A stretch of 64,000 nt of DNA, from positions 5,766,001-5,830,000 of the forward strand of contig NZ_JADBEF010000001.1 of the NCBI RefSeq assembly GCF_014873535.1, given 5' to 3'. The stretch comes from Nonomuraea africana (GTDB lineage Bacteria; Actinomycetota; Actinomycetes; Streptosporangiales; Streptosporangiaceae). The notes beneath the pieces were generated by a model. The model did not search any database. It saw only the letters and a list, made by a program, of their open reading frames with translations, and was not told where the DNA came from. Made by a program: the position numbers and the translations under genes. Below are positions 24,789 through 32,511 of this stretch, in pieces (within the stretch, counting starts at the first letter, position 1; each line of letters begins with the position of its first letter).

Positions 24789-25384
24789 GCGACGGAGATC
24801 CTGCGCCTCGGGTTCTCGGCCTTCTCGACCTCGTCGGCGATGGCCGCCGCGAAGTCCTCGGCGGAGATGAAGCTCCTGCCGTCGGCGTCGGTGAGCAGCT
24901 GGTCGCCGCCCACGCGGAAGACGCCCGTCCGGTCGCCGGGGGCGATCTCCGCGGCGGGGGCCACGAAGGTCCAGTCGAGGTCGTCGACCTCCCGGTAGAG
25001 GCCGAAGGCGGCCCGCGCCGCGAGGGCCTCCTTCTTGTAGATCTCGGGGAAGCCGGGCGTGTCGACGAGGCTGACGCCCGGCGCCACCTCGAGCCCACCG
25101 GCGCCGCCCACCGTGATCAGCCGCCGCACGCCTGCCTCGCGGACGCCGTCGATGAGGGCCCGGGTGGCGGCCAGGAAGGGCGCCTCGGGCTCTGTGCCGT
25201 CGCGTGGCGGGGCGATGGCCGAGACCACCACGTCGTAACCCCTGGCGAGCTCGCCCGCCTGCGCCACGTCGCCCTTGACCGGGCCCGACCTGCTCACGCC
25301 GGTGACCTCGTGACCGCGGTCGCCCAGCTCCGTCGCGATGCGCTGACCGATCATGCCGGTCGCGCCGAAAAGTAGGATCTTCAT
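24782..25384 (-). CDS. NAD(P)-binding NmrA-like oxidoreductase
   Basis: Rossmann protein of 200 residues of the atypical short-chain dehydrogenase type. The dinucleotide loop GATGMIG is at 7-13. It lacks the Tyr-xxx-Lys pair of classical SDRs, as usual for NmrA-like proteins, which sense redox state or reduce quinones. It is divergent from a HxlR regulator over a 54-bp region containing an inverted repeat, the standard layout for HxlR-controlled oxidoreductases. ATG 25402 (six residues longer) is also possible. Confidence 0.84.
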   Translation of the reverse strand: MKILLFGATGMIGQRIATELGDRGHEVTGVSRSGPVKGDVAQAGELARGYDVVVSAIAPPRDGTEPEAPFLAATRALIDGVREAGVRRLITVGGAGGLEVAPGVSLVDTPGFPEIYKKEALAARAAFGLYREVDDLDWTFVAPAAEIAPGDRTGVFRVGGDQLLTDADGRSFISAEDFAAAIADEVEKAENPRRRISVAY

Positions 25385-25394
25385 GAGCTCGATG

Positions 25395-25409
25395 GTATCC
25401 ATTTGATAC
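25395..25409. promoter_or_regulatory. HxlR-type operator
   Basis: GTATC-CATTT-GATAC, two perfect 5-bp arms in the divergent region. A further GATACC and GGATACC lie nearby (25430-25445). Spacing and symmetry suit a HxlR dimer. Confidence 0.5.
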
Positions 25410-25438
25410 TGGTTACTTCATCGTGCTATAGATACCTC

Positions 25439-25798
25439 ATGGATACCGGCGATGCCTTCGACCCGAACTGCCCGACCAGGCTGGTTCTCGACCGCATCGG
25501 CGACAAGTGGTCGGTGCTGGTCCTGCTGAGCCTCGCCGACGGCTCGATGCGCTTCACCGAGCTGCGCAACCGCATCGGCGGCGTCACGCCGAAGGTGCTG
25601 ACCCAGACGCTGCGCGCCATGGAGGGCGACGGGCTGCTCACCAGGAAGGTCTTCGCCGAGGTGCCGCCCAGGGTGGAGTACACGCTCACCGAGCTCGGGC
25701 ACTCGCTGCACGGGCCGGTCGCGGCCGTCACCCACTGGGCCGAGCAGAACATCGGGCGGATCATGGAGAGCCGCGCGGCCCTCGATCACACACGGTGA
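25439..25798 (+). CDS. HxlR family transcriptional regulator
   Basis: Winged-helix regulator of 119 residues. The family signature is clear: CPTRLVLDRIGDKWSVLVL, then RFTELRNRIGGVTPKVLTQTLR and a wing ending VEYTLTELG. Such proteins sense aldehydes, quinones or electrophiles and usually control a neighbouring oxidoreductase, here the divergent NmrA-like gene. One cysteine near the N-terminus (Cys10) could be the sensor, as in related redox regulators. Whether it activates or represses is unknown. Confidence 0.88.
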   Translation: MDTGDAFDPNCPTRLVLDRIGDKWSVLVLLSLADGSMRFTELRNRIGGVTPKVLTQTLRAMEGDGLLTRKVFAEVPPRVEYTLTELGHSLHGPVAAVTHWAEQNIGRIMESRAALDHTR

Positions 25799-25892
25799 TC
25801 TTTTCTATACGGTGAGCCTTTTCTCCTCCCGAGAGGAACATATCCCTCACCGGCCCCTTCCGGTCCGGCCGAACCCTCCATAGCCTGGCTCG

Positions 25893-26651
25893 GTGCGTCC
25901 GCTGGAGAGCCTCCTCACCGGGCTGGCGGGGGTCTGCTCGTCGGGTGCCCTGCGCGTGGGCAGATCCGGCGTGGTCTACCTGCTCGAAGGCAAGGTGACC
26001 TACATGGAGAGCGCCGAGACGCCCGGCGTCGAGGAGCTCCTGACCAGCGGCGGCAGGGTGAGCACCGCCGACATGGAGCGGGCCGTCACCAGGCGCGAGG
26101 GCGGCGAGCCGCTGTTCAGCGAGGGGCTGCTGACCCGTGAGGAGCTGGCCGAGGCCCTGCGCAGGACCGTGCTCGACTCGGCCCTGCTGCTGTTCGGGCT
26201 CGACAACACGCGGCCCAAGTTCCGGCCGAGCGAGCGCCACTGGCTGGGCCCGCACTGGCACTTCGAGGTCGACGAGCTGATCGAGGAGTGCGGGCGCAGG
26301 ACGGCGGAGCTCGATCAGGTCTGGCCGTCGGACGAGCTCGACACCGCCCCCGTGATGCCGGTCCCCCGGCTGCCCGGCGAGCGGGTCTCGCTCACCGACC
26401 GTCAGTGGGAGGTCCTCGTGCACGCCGACGGCGCCGCCACGCCGCTCGAACTGGCCAGGCGGCTCGACCGGACGGCGTTCACCGTCCTGCTGGCCGTGCG
26501 GGAGCTGGCGGCGGCCGATCTACTGGTCAAGCCGCGGCGCACCGCCGCGCTGCCCAGGCGCGTCTCCAAGCCGCCCGGCACCGAGGTGCGCCACCAGCCC
26601 GCCGACCTCAGCCTGCTGCTGCGGCTGAAGGCCGGGCTTGAAGGGCTGTGA
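25893..26651 (+). CDS. DUF4388/PATAN-like regulatory protein
   Basis: Protein of 252 residues. The first 60 residues (LLTGLAGVCSSGALRVGRSGVVYLLEG) have the PATAN/DUF4388 layout seen in bacterial signalling proteins. Residues 175-220 look like a winged helix (SLTDRQWEVL-HADGAATPLELARRL). It may couple a signal to transcription, but no partner is visible. The GTG start 25893 lacks a strong Shine-Dalgarno. The last 44 bases overlap the convergent hydrolase gene. Confidence 0.6.
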   Translation: MRPLESLLTGLAGVCSSGALRVGRSGVVYLLEGKVTYMESAETPGVEELLTSGGRVSTADMERAVTRREGGEPLFSEGLLTREELAEALRRTVLDSALLLFGLDNTRPKFRPSERHWLGPHWHFEVDELIEECGRRTAELDQVWPSDELDTAPVMPVPRLPGERVSLTDRQWEVLVHADGAATPLELARRLDRTAFTVLLAVRELAAADLLVKPRRTAALPRRVSKPPGTEVRHQPADLSLLLRLKAGLEGL

Positions 26652-27480
26652 CCGCGTCCATGATCTCTCCCCACAGCGGGCGCGGCAGGTCGTGCCCCAT
26701 GCCGGGATAGGTGAGCAGCGTGGCGCCGGGGATGGCGGCGGCGGTGGCCCTGCCACCGGAGATCTGCACCAGCGGGTCGGCCTCGCCATGGATCACCAGG
26801 GCGGGCAGGTCCAGCCCGCCCAGCCTCTCGGTACGGTCACCGGAGGCGAGGATCGCGGCGAGCTGGCGGGTGGTCCCCGCGGGGTCGTAGGAGCGGTCGT
26901 AGGCCAGGCCCGCGACCTTCGCGACGCGCTCGCGGTCCATCTCGTAGCCGGGCGAGCCGATCACCGCCCAGATCTCCAGCGCCCGCTCGACGGCGGTCGC
27001 CCTGTCGGGCGCGGGCGGCGAGAACAGCGCGGCCATGGCCTCGGGCGTGGGCGGGCCCGCCTCCGGGCTGGGCGTGGACATGATCGAGGTGAGCGTGAGC
27101 ACCCTGCCGGGATGGCCGATGGCGAGCGCCTGGGCGATCATGCCGCCCATCGAGACGCCCAGCACGTGGGCGGCCTGCCAGCCGAGCGCGTCCATGAGGC
27201 CGGCCGCGTCGTCCGCCATGTCGCTCAGCAGGTACGGCGCGGCCGCGCCTGGAGCGGGCTCGGGCACCCCCGCGTCGGTGAGATGGGTGGAGAGCCCCAC
27301 GTCGCGGTTGTCGTACCTGACGACCTGGTTCCCCCTGGACGCCAAAAGCTCGCAGAACTCCTCGTCCCAGTGGACGAGCTGCGAGCCGAGCCCCATGATC
27401 AGCAGGAGCGGGCGGTCACCAGGGGTGCCGAAGGTGTCGTAGGCGATCTCGATGCCGTTGCTCTTCGCCATGAGCGTCAT
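26608..27480 (-). CDS. Alpha/beta hydrolase
   Basis: Alpha/beta-hydrolase of about 290 residues. The oxyanion region LIMGLGSQLVHWD, the nucleophile elbow GVSMGG with Ser110, the acid in HGEADPL and the histidine in GMGHDLP are all present. This subgroup includes polyketide cyclase-like and aclacinomycin methylesterase-like (RdmC) enzymes as well as haloperoxidase-like esterases; the substrate is unknown. Starts at 27480 and 27471 are both possible. The first lies inside a 37-bp perfect palindrome and neither has a Shine-Dalgarno. Expression is therefore probably repressor-controlled. Confidence 0.87.
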   Translation of the reverse strand: MTLMAKSNGIEIAYDTFGTPGDRPLLLIMGLGSQLVHWDEEFCELLASRGNQVVRYDNRDVGLSTHLTDAGVPEPAPGAAAPYLLSDMADDAAGLMDALGWQAAHVLGVSMGGMIAQALAIGHPGRVLTLTSIMSTPSPEAGPPTPEAMAALFSPPAPDRATAVERALEIWAVIGSPGYEMDRERVAKVAGLAYDRSYDPAGTTRQLAAILASGDRTERLGGLDLPALVIHGEADPLVQISGGRATAAAIPGATLLTYPGMGHDLPRPLWGEIMDAVTALQARPSAAAAG

Positions 27481-27512
27481 GCGGAACAGAATGACATTCT
27501 GTTCCGCATGAC
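27476..27512. promoter_or_regulatory. 37-bp perfect palindrome over the hydrolase start
   Basis: Two exact 18-bp arms around a single central A at 27494; the inner part is AGAATG-A-CATTCT and the outer part GTCATGCGG. It overlaps the start codon of the hydrolase gene and ends 24 bases before the stop of the upstream gene. It is too tight (one-base loop) for a normal terminator and lacks a T-run, so a repressor operator is the better reading. Confidence 0.65.
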
Positions 27513-27535
27513 GGCAAGGCTGTCCGGCGGCGGTC

Positions 27536-28408
27536 CTAGCGGCGGACGGCCTTGCGGATCCGGCCGCGGCTCAGGAAGCCGGCGCCGCCCACGACCGCGA
27601 GGCCGCCGACGAGGGCGAGCGCGGTGCCGGTGTGGGAGGTGTCGGTCTCGGCCGCGGCGGCGGCGACGTTGGCGTCCAGCGTGGCGGGCGCGGCGGCCAC
27701 GGCCTTCTCGGCCGCCTTGGCCTCCTCGGCCTTCTTCGCCGCCGCGACCTTCAGCGCGGCGACCTTCTCGGCCTCGGCCTTCTTCTTGGCCTCCGCGGCC
27801 TTCTCGGCCTCGGCCTTCTTGGCCGCGACGGCGACCATGTCCACGGGGGGCTTGGCCGGGTTGGTGTCCTTGCGGCCCCACGCGCCGGTGGAGAAGGCGA
27901 CGGGGTGGTTCTTCTTGCCCACGCCGTTGCCCCACTTGGTGATGACGTACTGGACCTTGATGTGGCCGGCGCCGCCGTTGCCGTCCACGCCCAGCGTGCT
28001 GGAGTTGAACGTGCCGCCGGTCAGGTCGGCGAAGGTCTTGGCGTCGAGATCGAGCATGATGCCGTTGTTCGAGGGGTTGCCGGGACCGCGGTCACCGATG
28101 AAGAACGGGGCCTTCTTGCCCTTGTAGATGACGTAGCCCTCGGTCATGAGGGGCCAGCTCGGGCTGGCGGCCAGGCCCTTGCGCATCGAGATGCCACTGG
28201 CGGGCAGACCGGTGTCACCGGCGCGGCCGGAGGCGTCGTCCCAGTAGTAGGAGGCGGTGGTGGATCCCTTGAGGAGGGTCCGCTGCTCGGTGGCCTGGCT
28301 GATGTCGGGAGCGGTGGGCTCGGCGAAAGCGGCGGTGGCGCCGGCGCCGACGGTCAGGGCGGTGGTGACGAGCAGGGCGGAAACGCGCATGCCGAAGCGG
28401 GCGGTCAT
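27536..28408 (-). CDS. Secreted double-psi barrel (RlpA-like) cell-wall protein
   Basis: Exported protein of 290 residues. It has a signal peptide with probable cleavage after AFA (29), a barrel-like domain (about 50-175) with ISMRKGLAASPSWPL, GDRGPG and IMLDLDAKTFADLTGG, then a Lys/Ala/Glu-rich coiled coil (about 190-240), a C-terminal membrane helix (266-282) and a basic tail. The domain resembles RlpA/expansin barrels that act on peptidoglycan. No LPxTG signal is present, so the tail anchors it in the membrane. Its mRNA begins with a c-di-AMP riboswitch, matching cell-wall remodelling genes of other actinomycetes. AAAGGA precedes ATG 28408. Confidence 0.75.
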   Translation of the reverse strand: MTARFGMRVSALLVTTALTVGAGATAAFAEPTAPDISQATEQRTLLKGSTTASYYWDDASGRAGDTGLPASGISMRKGLAASPSWPLMTEGYVIYKGKKAPFFIGDRGPGNPSNNGIMLDLDAKTFADLTGGTFNSSTLGVDGNGGAGHIKVQYVITKWGNGVGKKNHPVAFSTGAWGRKDTNPAKPPVDMVAVAAKKAEAEKAAEAKKKAEAEKVAALKVAAAKKAEEAKAAEKAVAAAPATLDANVAAAAAETDTSHTGTALALVGGLAVVGGAGFLSRGRIRKAVRR

Positions 28409-28591
28409 GAAAGTCCTTTGGTTGAGGCAATGGGAATGCCGCGCTCAAAGAGAGATCAGGCAAAGGCGTAGCCGGGCACAGGCCGAACGGACGCTACGCG
28501 GAGCGCGGAAAAGGGGGGAAGTGAAAGGGGGGCCGCTCTAGCAGGCGGCAGGCGTTATCGCGAAGGGGGCGTGGCGGTAGTGCATGGGGGT

Positions 28592-28727
28592 CTGGTCCTC
28601 TCCATCTCGCCTACCGGGTTAGCTGACGGGTTCGGGCGTGGAGATGCCCTACCGGCCCGTGGGCCGGATTCACCCCAATGAGATGGGTCCCCGGTTCCCG
28701 CACTGCGGGATTCGGCGCCAGCCGGCC
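28592..28727 (-). ncRNA. Cyclic di-AMP riboswitch (ydaO-yuaA type)
   Basis: Read on the minus strand the leader contains, in order, the conserved blocks CGCCGAATCC, GAACCGGGGACCCA, TTGGGGTGAATC, GGTAGGGCA, CCGAACCCGTCAGCTAACC and GGTAGGCGAGATGGAGAGG. These are the hallmarks of the ydaO/yuaA class, which binds two c-di-AMP molecules and usually turns genes off. It lies about 180 bases before the secreted barrel protein. In Streptomyces the same class controls rpfA-type cell-wall lytic genes, which agrees with the target here. Exact ends are approximate. Confidence 0.9.
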
Positions 28728-28772
28728 TGCCTTCCTGGTGAAGGGCAAGGTCACCAGCTGGTAACGCAATGG

Positions 28773-28801
28773 ACTCTAGGGGCAAAACACCCCAAAGGCA
28801 A
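28773..28801 (-). promoter_or_regulatory. Promoter of the riboswitch leader
   Basis: On the minus strand TTGCCT (28801-28796), a 17-bp spacer and TAGAGT (28778-28773) form a plausible housekeeping promoter. The expected start of transcription (about 28766) is 40 bases before the riboswitch core. Confidence 0.5.
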
Positions 28802-29183
28802 AAGCAAACCCATGAATTGGGTAGAAGATCTACCCTTTATCGTCATGATTCGACAGGGTTGCTGTCGCCCGAAACCCCTGGGAAACCATGGAATGCGCGC
28901 ATTCTGATCATTAATACGATCTAGCAAGGAAAATCATGAAATTCCTTGGCGAACGGCAGCCTGTTGCGCCCGCCGTACGGGGGGAACGGGGTGCGCGAGG
29001 TCACACTTCGGGGCGCTTTTCGGCCGCCCGCGCGCCATCGCCGGGTTGACCCTCGCTCGGCCCAGCGGGAGGTAAAGGACTCACTCCGGCGGCAGGTAAA
29101 GGGAGCACCTCATGCCGCCCCTGCCGTGGTCGGCCACTCGTCTCGCGACCCTCCAGCCGATGGGCGAGGGTCCGGCGAGATCC
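28802..29183. other. Intergenic stretch without a clear gene
   Basis: About 380 bp between the riboswitch promoter and the DUF5302 terminator. The part at 28,800-28,960 is AT-richer than its surroundings, and the rest is GC-rich with no framed ORF that has a ribosome-binding site. Nothing further is recognised. Confidence 0.5.
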
Positions 29184-29213
29184 GGGGAGGGTACGGCAAG
29201 CCGTACCCTCCCC
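29184..29213 (-). terminator. Hairpin terminator downstream of the DUF5302 gene
   Basis: Perfect 14-bp stem (GGGGAGGGTACGGC / GCCGTACCCTCCCC) with an AA loop, 14 bases beyond the DUF5302 stop. There is no strong T-run, as common for actinobacterial terminators. Confidence 0.6.
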
Positions 29214-29226
29214 TGGAGACCAGGCG

Positions 29227-29430
29227 TCAGCCGCCGCTCTTACGACGGAAGGTCCGCTTGTTCGAAGCGGGACCGTGGGCGCCATGGATCTTCGACGGAT
29301 CCTTCCCCCTGCCGCCCGCGACCGAGTCGGCGTGCTGGTTGTTCTTGCGCTCCAGCGCCTCGCGGAACTTCCGCTTCAGCTCATCCTCGGGGGCCTCGGT
29401 GGGCTCGGGTTCCGCAGGTGTTTCAGCCAT
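29227..29430 (-). CDS. DUF5302 small protein
   Basis: Protein of 67 residues. The acidic Glu/Pro-rich start is followed by ELKRKFREALERKN and ends in a basic tail (SNKRTFRRKSGG). This matches DUF5302, a widespread small actinobacterial family of unknown role. AGGAGG lies just before ATG 29430. It follows the universal stress protein gene on the same strand in the opposite order, so it has its own promoter in the 125-bp gap. Confidence 0.78.
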   Translation of the reverse strand: MAETPAEPEPTEAPEDELKRKFREALERKNNQHADSVAGGRGKDPSKIHGAHGPASNKRTFRRKSGG

Positions 29431-29555
29431 CAGGACCTCCTGGTCTTGGGGACAGAGACAGCTTCGCACGACCGCGCGCACGCCGCGAAACCGGCTCGTC
29501 CCATGAGAACCTCGCCGAGGCCGGACCGACGGCCCCGGTCCCGCGCTCCGAGGGG

Positions 29556-30362
29556 TCAGCAGCCGACCACGGCCACCGGACAGCGCGCGTGGCGCAGCAG
29601 CGTGTGAGAGGCGGGCGTGGACAGTCCGACGAGCCCGCCGTGCGCGCCGACCACCACCATGGCGGCCCGCTCGGACGCCTCGACGAGCAACCTCTCGCGA
29701 TCGCGCTCGTGATGCGTGTCCTGGATCACCAGGACGTCGGGGAAGGCCTCCTTCCACCCGCCGAGGACCTCGGCCATCAGGCGGCGTTCCTCCCGCGAGA
29801 GGTCCTCGTGCGGGCGCGGCCTGGGGTGCGACCAGGGATGCACGGCTCTGAGCGGAGTCTCGCGGAGCGCGGCCTCCTCGAAGGCGAAGGCCAGGACGCG
29901 GTCCTGCCCCTTCGCGCCGGTGATCTCTACGACGACCTCGCCGTGGGCGGAGGGTTCGCGGACCACGACGGTCGGGCACGGCGGCCGGGCCGTCAGCGCG
30001 CGGCTGGTGGAGCCCATGAGCAGCGAGGCGAACTCGCCGGCGCCCCCGCTTCCCAGGACCAGCAGCTGGGCGTCTGCCGCGCGTTCGGCGAGCGCCTCCT
30101 CCGGCCTGCCGTCCAGGATCTCCGTGGTGACCTCGAGCCCGTCGTACCGCGCCCCTGACACCGACACCACGTCCGCCAGCATGATCCGGGCGCGCTCGTC
30201 GGCCTCGACCGACTGGTTCACCGGGATGTCGACCGCCCAGCGCGGAATGGCGTGCGCGACGACCAGGGGCGCGCGCCGGTAGACCGCCTCCTCGGCGGCC
30301 CATTCGACCGCCCGCAGCGCGGCCGCCGATCCGTCGGTTCCCGCGATGACAGGGCCTCGCAT
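29556..30362 (-). CDS. Universal stress protein, two tandem UspA domains
   Basis: Protein of 268 residues with two UspA folds (about 3-142 and 148-268). The first ends in the nucleotide loop LGSGGAGEFASLLMGSTSRAL with G-x2-G-x9-GS/T. The second has VVGAHGG but a weaker loop (LVGLSTPASHTLL). Such tandem Usps bind ATP and accumulate in hypoxia or dormancy in mycobacteria. It is divergent from the DUF1876-CBS-phosphoribosyltransferase genes, a set familiar from dormancy regulons. GGGAGGGAGC precedes ATG 30362. Confidence 0.88.
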   Translation of the reverse strand: MRGPVIAGTDGSAAALRAVEWAAEEAVYRRAPLVVAHAIPRWAVDIPVNQSVEADERARIMLADVVSVSGARYDGLEVTTEILDGRPEEALAERAADAQLLVLGSGGAGEFASLLMGSTSRALTARPPCPTVVVREPSAHGEVVVEITGAKGQDRVLAFAFEEAALRETPLRAVHPWSHPRPRPHEDLSREERRLMAEVLGGWKEAFPDVLVIQDTHHERDRERLLVEASERAAMVVVGAHGGLVGLSTPASHTLLRHARCPVAVVGC

Positions 30363-30516
30363 GCTCCCTCCCCGTCTCAGGGCGCTCACCACCCGCCCAG
30401 CTGCCCTCAGCGCGAAGGAGAAAACGGTCCCATCCAGCGGTATGGGGATGGGCTTCCACTGTGATGAGCGCCACATCGAGGGTAAGGGATGGCCCTCAGG
30501 AGAAGGAGGCGCAGCG

Positions 30517-30765
30517 ATGAACGAGAAACGCTGGGTGGTGGAGATCGACATCACCGAAGAGGGCGATCTCACCAAGGCCCACGCCACGCTGTCCGGTGGA
30601 CGGCTGGCCGGCTACGGCGAGGCGCACCGCAACCCGATCGACCCGCCCGCCCCCGAGATCGGGGACGAACTGGCCGCGGGCCGGGCCCTGCAGGACCTGA
30701 CCCACCAGCTGCTCGGCACGGCCAACATGGACGTGGCCCAGAACGCGGCCACCACGCCCAGCTGA
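30517..30765 (+). CDS. DUF1876 domain-containing protein
   Basis: Protein of 82 residues with the DUF1876 pattern WVVEIDITEEGDLTKAHATL, then GYGEAHRNPIDP and ALQDLTHQLL. It is related to Rv2632c of M. tuberculosis, which lies among dormancy genes. The fold is double-stranded-RNA-binding-like, but the function is unknown. GAAGGAGG lies 6 bases before ATG. It heads a run with the CBS protein and the fusion protein. Confidence 0.85.
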   Translation: MNEKRWVVEIDITEEGDLTKAHATLSGGRLAGYGEAHRNPIDPPAPEIGDELAAGRALQDLTHQLLGTANMDVAQNAATTPS

Positions 30766-30814
30766 GCCGGCGAGCATCACGCCCGGACGCGGGCGCACGA
30801 ATGGGAGGCATCCC

Positions 30815-31237
30815 ATGATGCAGAAGGTACGAGAGATCATGACACCGGCGCCGGTGTCACTGCCGTCGGGGGCGACCCTGGCCGAGGCGGCCAAGCAGAT
30901 GCGCGATCACCACATCGGGGATGTGCTCGTCGTGGACGACGATCGACTCATGGGCATCGTCACCGATCGAGACATCGTCGTCCGCGCCGTCGCGGAGGGC
31001 AGCAACCCGCGGCAGACCTCAGTGGGCGAGGTCTGCAGCAGGGAGGACCTGACCTGCGTCAGCCCGCAGGACGACGCCGAGGAGGCCGTGGCGCTCATGC
31101 GGAGGAAGGCGATCCGCCGCATCCCCGTGCTCGAGGACGGCAGGCCCGTGGGCGTGGTGTCGCTGGGCGACCTGGCCCTCGAACGCGACTCCAGGTCGGC
31201 CCTCGCCGACATCAGCGCCGCTCCCGCGAACAACTAG
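30815..31237 (+). CDS. CBS-domain pair protein
   Basis: Protein of 140 residues made of two CBS motifs: REIMTPAPVSLPSGATLAEA with GDVLVVDDDRLMGIVTDRDI, and EEAVALMRRKAIRRIPVLEDG with VGVVSLGDLAL. The pair forms a Bateman module that senses adenine nucleotides. It is close in size and layout to hypoxic response protein HRP1 of M. tuberculosis. No DNA-binding domain is present. GGGAGG precedes ATG. The next gene begins seven bases after its stop. Confidence 0.9.
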   Translation: MMQKVREIMTPAPVSLPSGATLAEAAKQMRDHHIGDVLVVDDDRLMGIVTDRDIVVRAVAEGSNPRQTSVGEVCSREDLTCVSPQDDAEEAVALMRRKAIRRIPVLEDGRPVGVVSLGDLALERDSRSALADISAAPANN

Positions 31238-31243
31238 CACGCC

Positions 31244-32497
31244 ATGTTCGCCGATCGCAGCGAAGCGGGACGGCGCCTCGCTGAGAAACTGCGCCCGCTG
31301 GCCGGCGAGGACGTCGTCGTCCTCGGTCTGCCACGCGGTGGCGTGCCCGTCGCCTTCGAGGTGGCCGACGCCCTCGCGGCGCCGCTCGATGTCATCCTGG
31401 TGCGCAAGCTCGGCGTGCCGATCAGGCCGGAACTGGCGTTCGGCGCGATCGGCGAGGACGGCGTGCGCGTCCTGAACCACGACATCGTCAGGGGCGCCGC
31501 GCTCCGGCAGGAGGACATGGCGGCCGTGGAGGCCCGCGAGCGAGCCGAACTCCAACGCCGCGCCGAACAGATCCGCAGCGGGCGGCCGAAGATCGATCTC
31601 ACCGGCCGGACCGCCATCGTGGTCGATGACGGCATCGCCACGGGAGCCACGGTCCGAGCCGCCTGCCAGGTGGCCAGGGCCCAGGGCGCGGCCCGCGTCA
31701 TCGTCGGCACGCCGGTCTGCCCGCCCGAGACCGCGGTGCGGCTGCGGCAGGAAGCAGCCGACGACGTCGTGTGCGTGCTCACACCCGCGGCGCTCACCGC
31801 CATCGGCCAGTGGTACGCCGACTTCACGCAGGTGAGCGAGGAGCACGTGGCCGAACTGCTCTCCTGCGGCACGGGGTTGTCGGAGGAGGTGTGGATCGAG
31901 GCCGGCGACGCGGCGCTGCCGGGCGAGCTCGTCGTTCCGCGCGGCGCCCACGCGGTCGTGGTGTTCGTCCACGGCAGCGGCAGCAGCCGCTCCAGCCCGC
32001 GCAACCGCTACGTCGCCACGGCCCTGAACAAGGCGGGGCTCGGGACGCTGCTGTTCGACCTGCTCACCTCCGCCGAGGAGACCGACAGGGCCAACGTCTT
32101 CGACATCTCCCTGCTCGCCGGCCGGCTGAGCGAGGCCACCGAGTGGCTGCGCAAGTACCTGCCGCACGTCGTCATCGGCTACTTCGGGGCGAGCACGGGA
32201 GCGGCGGCCGCCCTGTGGGCCGCGGCCGTCCCGCAGGCCGGCATCACGGCCGTCGTCTCCAGGGGAGGCCGGCCCGACCTGGCCGAGTCGCGTCTCGCCG
32301 GGGTGGCCGCGCCCACGCTCCTGATCGTGGGCGGCAACGACACGCAGGTGCTCGAACTGAACCGGGCCGCGCAGGCCCTGCTGCGCTGCGAGAACCGCCT
32401 CGCCGTCGTCCCGGGCGCGGGGCACCTGTTCGAGGAGCCCGGAGCGCTCGAGGCCGTCTCGGCCCTGGCAAGGGAGTGGTTCACCAGGCATCTCTAG
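31244..32497 (+). CDS. Phosphoribosyltransferase fused to alpha/beta hydrolase
   Basis: Fusion of 417 residues. Residues 1-210 form a type I phosphoribosyltransferase with the PRPP loop VDDGIATGAT at 127-136. Residues 225-417 form a dienelactone-hydrolase-like domain with HGSGSSRSSPRNR for the oxyanion hole, the nucleophile in GASTGA (Ser317) and a C-terminal GAGHLF histidine. The same fusion occurs as Rv0571c in the mycobacterial dormancy regulon. Substrates of either half are unknown. It is the last gene of the dormancy-like run. Confidence 0.88.
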   Translation: MFADRSEAGRRLAEKLRPLAGEDVVVLGLPRGGVPVAFEVADALAAPLDVILVRKLGVPIRPELAFGAIGEDGVRVLNHDIVRGAALRQEDMAAVEARERAELQRRAEQIRSGRPKIDLTGRTAIVVDDGIATGATVRAACQVARAQGAARVIVGTPVCPPETAVRLRQEAADDVVCVLTPAALTAIGQWYADFTQVSEEHVAELLSCGTGLSEEVWIEAGDAALPGELVVPRGAHAVVVFVHGSGSSRSSPRNRYVATALNKAGLGTLLFDLLTSAEETDRANVFDISLLAGRLSEATEWLRKYLPHVVIGYFGASTGAAAALWAAAVPQAGITAVVSRGGRPDLAESRLAGVAAPTLLIVGGNDTQVLELNRAAQALLRCENRLAVVPGAGHLFEEPGALEAVSALAREWFTRHL

Positions 32498-32511
32498 GCG
32501 ATGACGGGCTG

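Noticed and set aside
27476..27512. Terminator for the secreted barrel gene
   Set aside because: A one-base loop and lack of any T-run make a functional intrinsic terminator unlikely, and the element covers the next start codon.
30363..30516. DosR box in the divergent stress region
   Set aside because: Short GGGA...CCCT patches exist, but none reaches the 14-bp GGGACT-AGTCCC symmetry.
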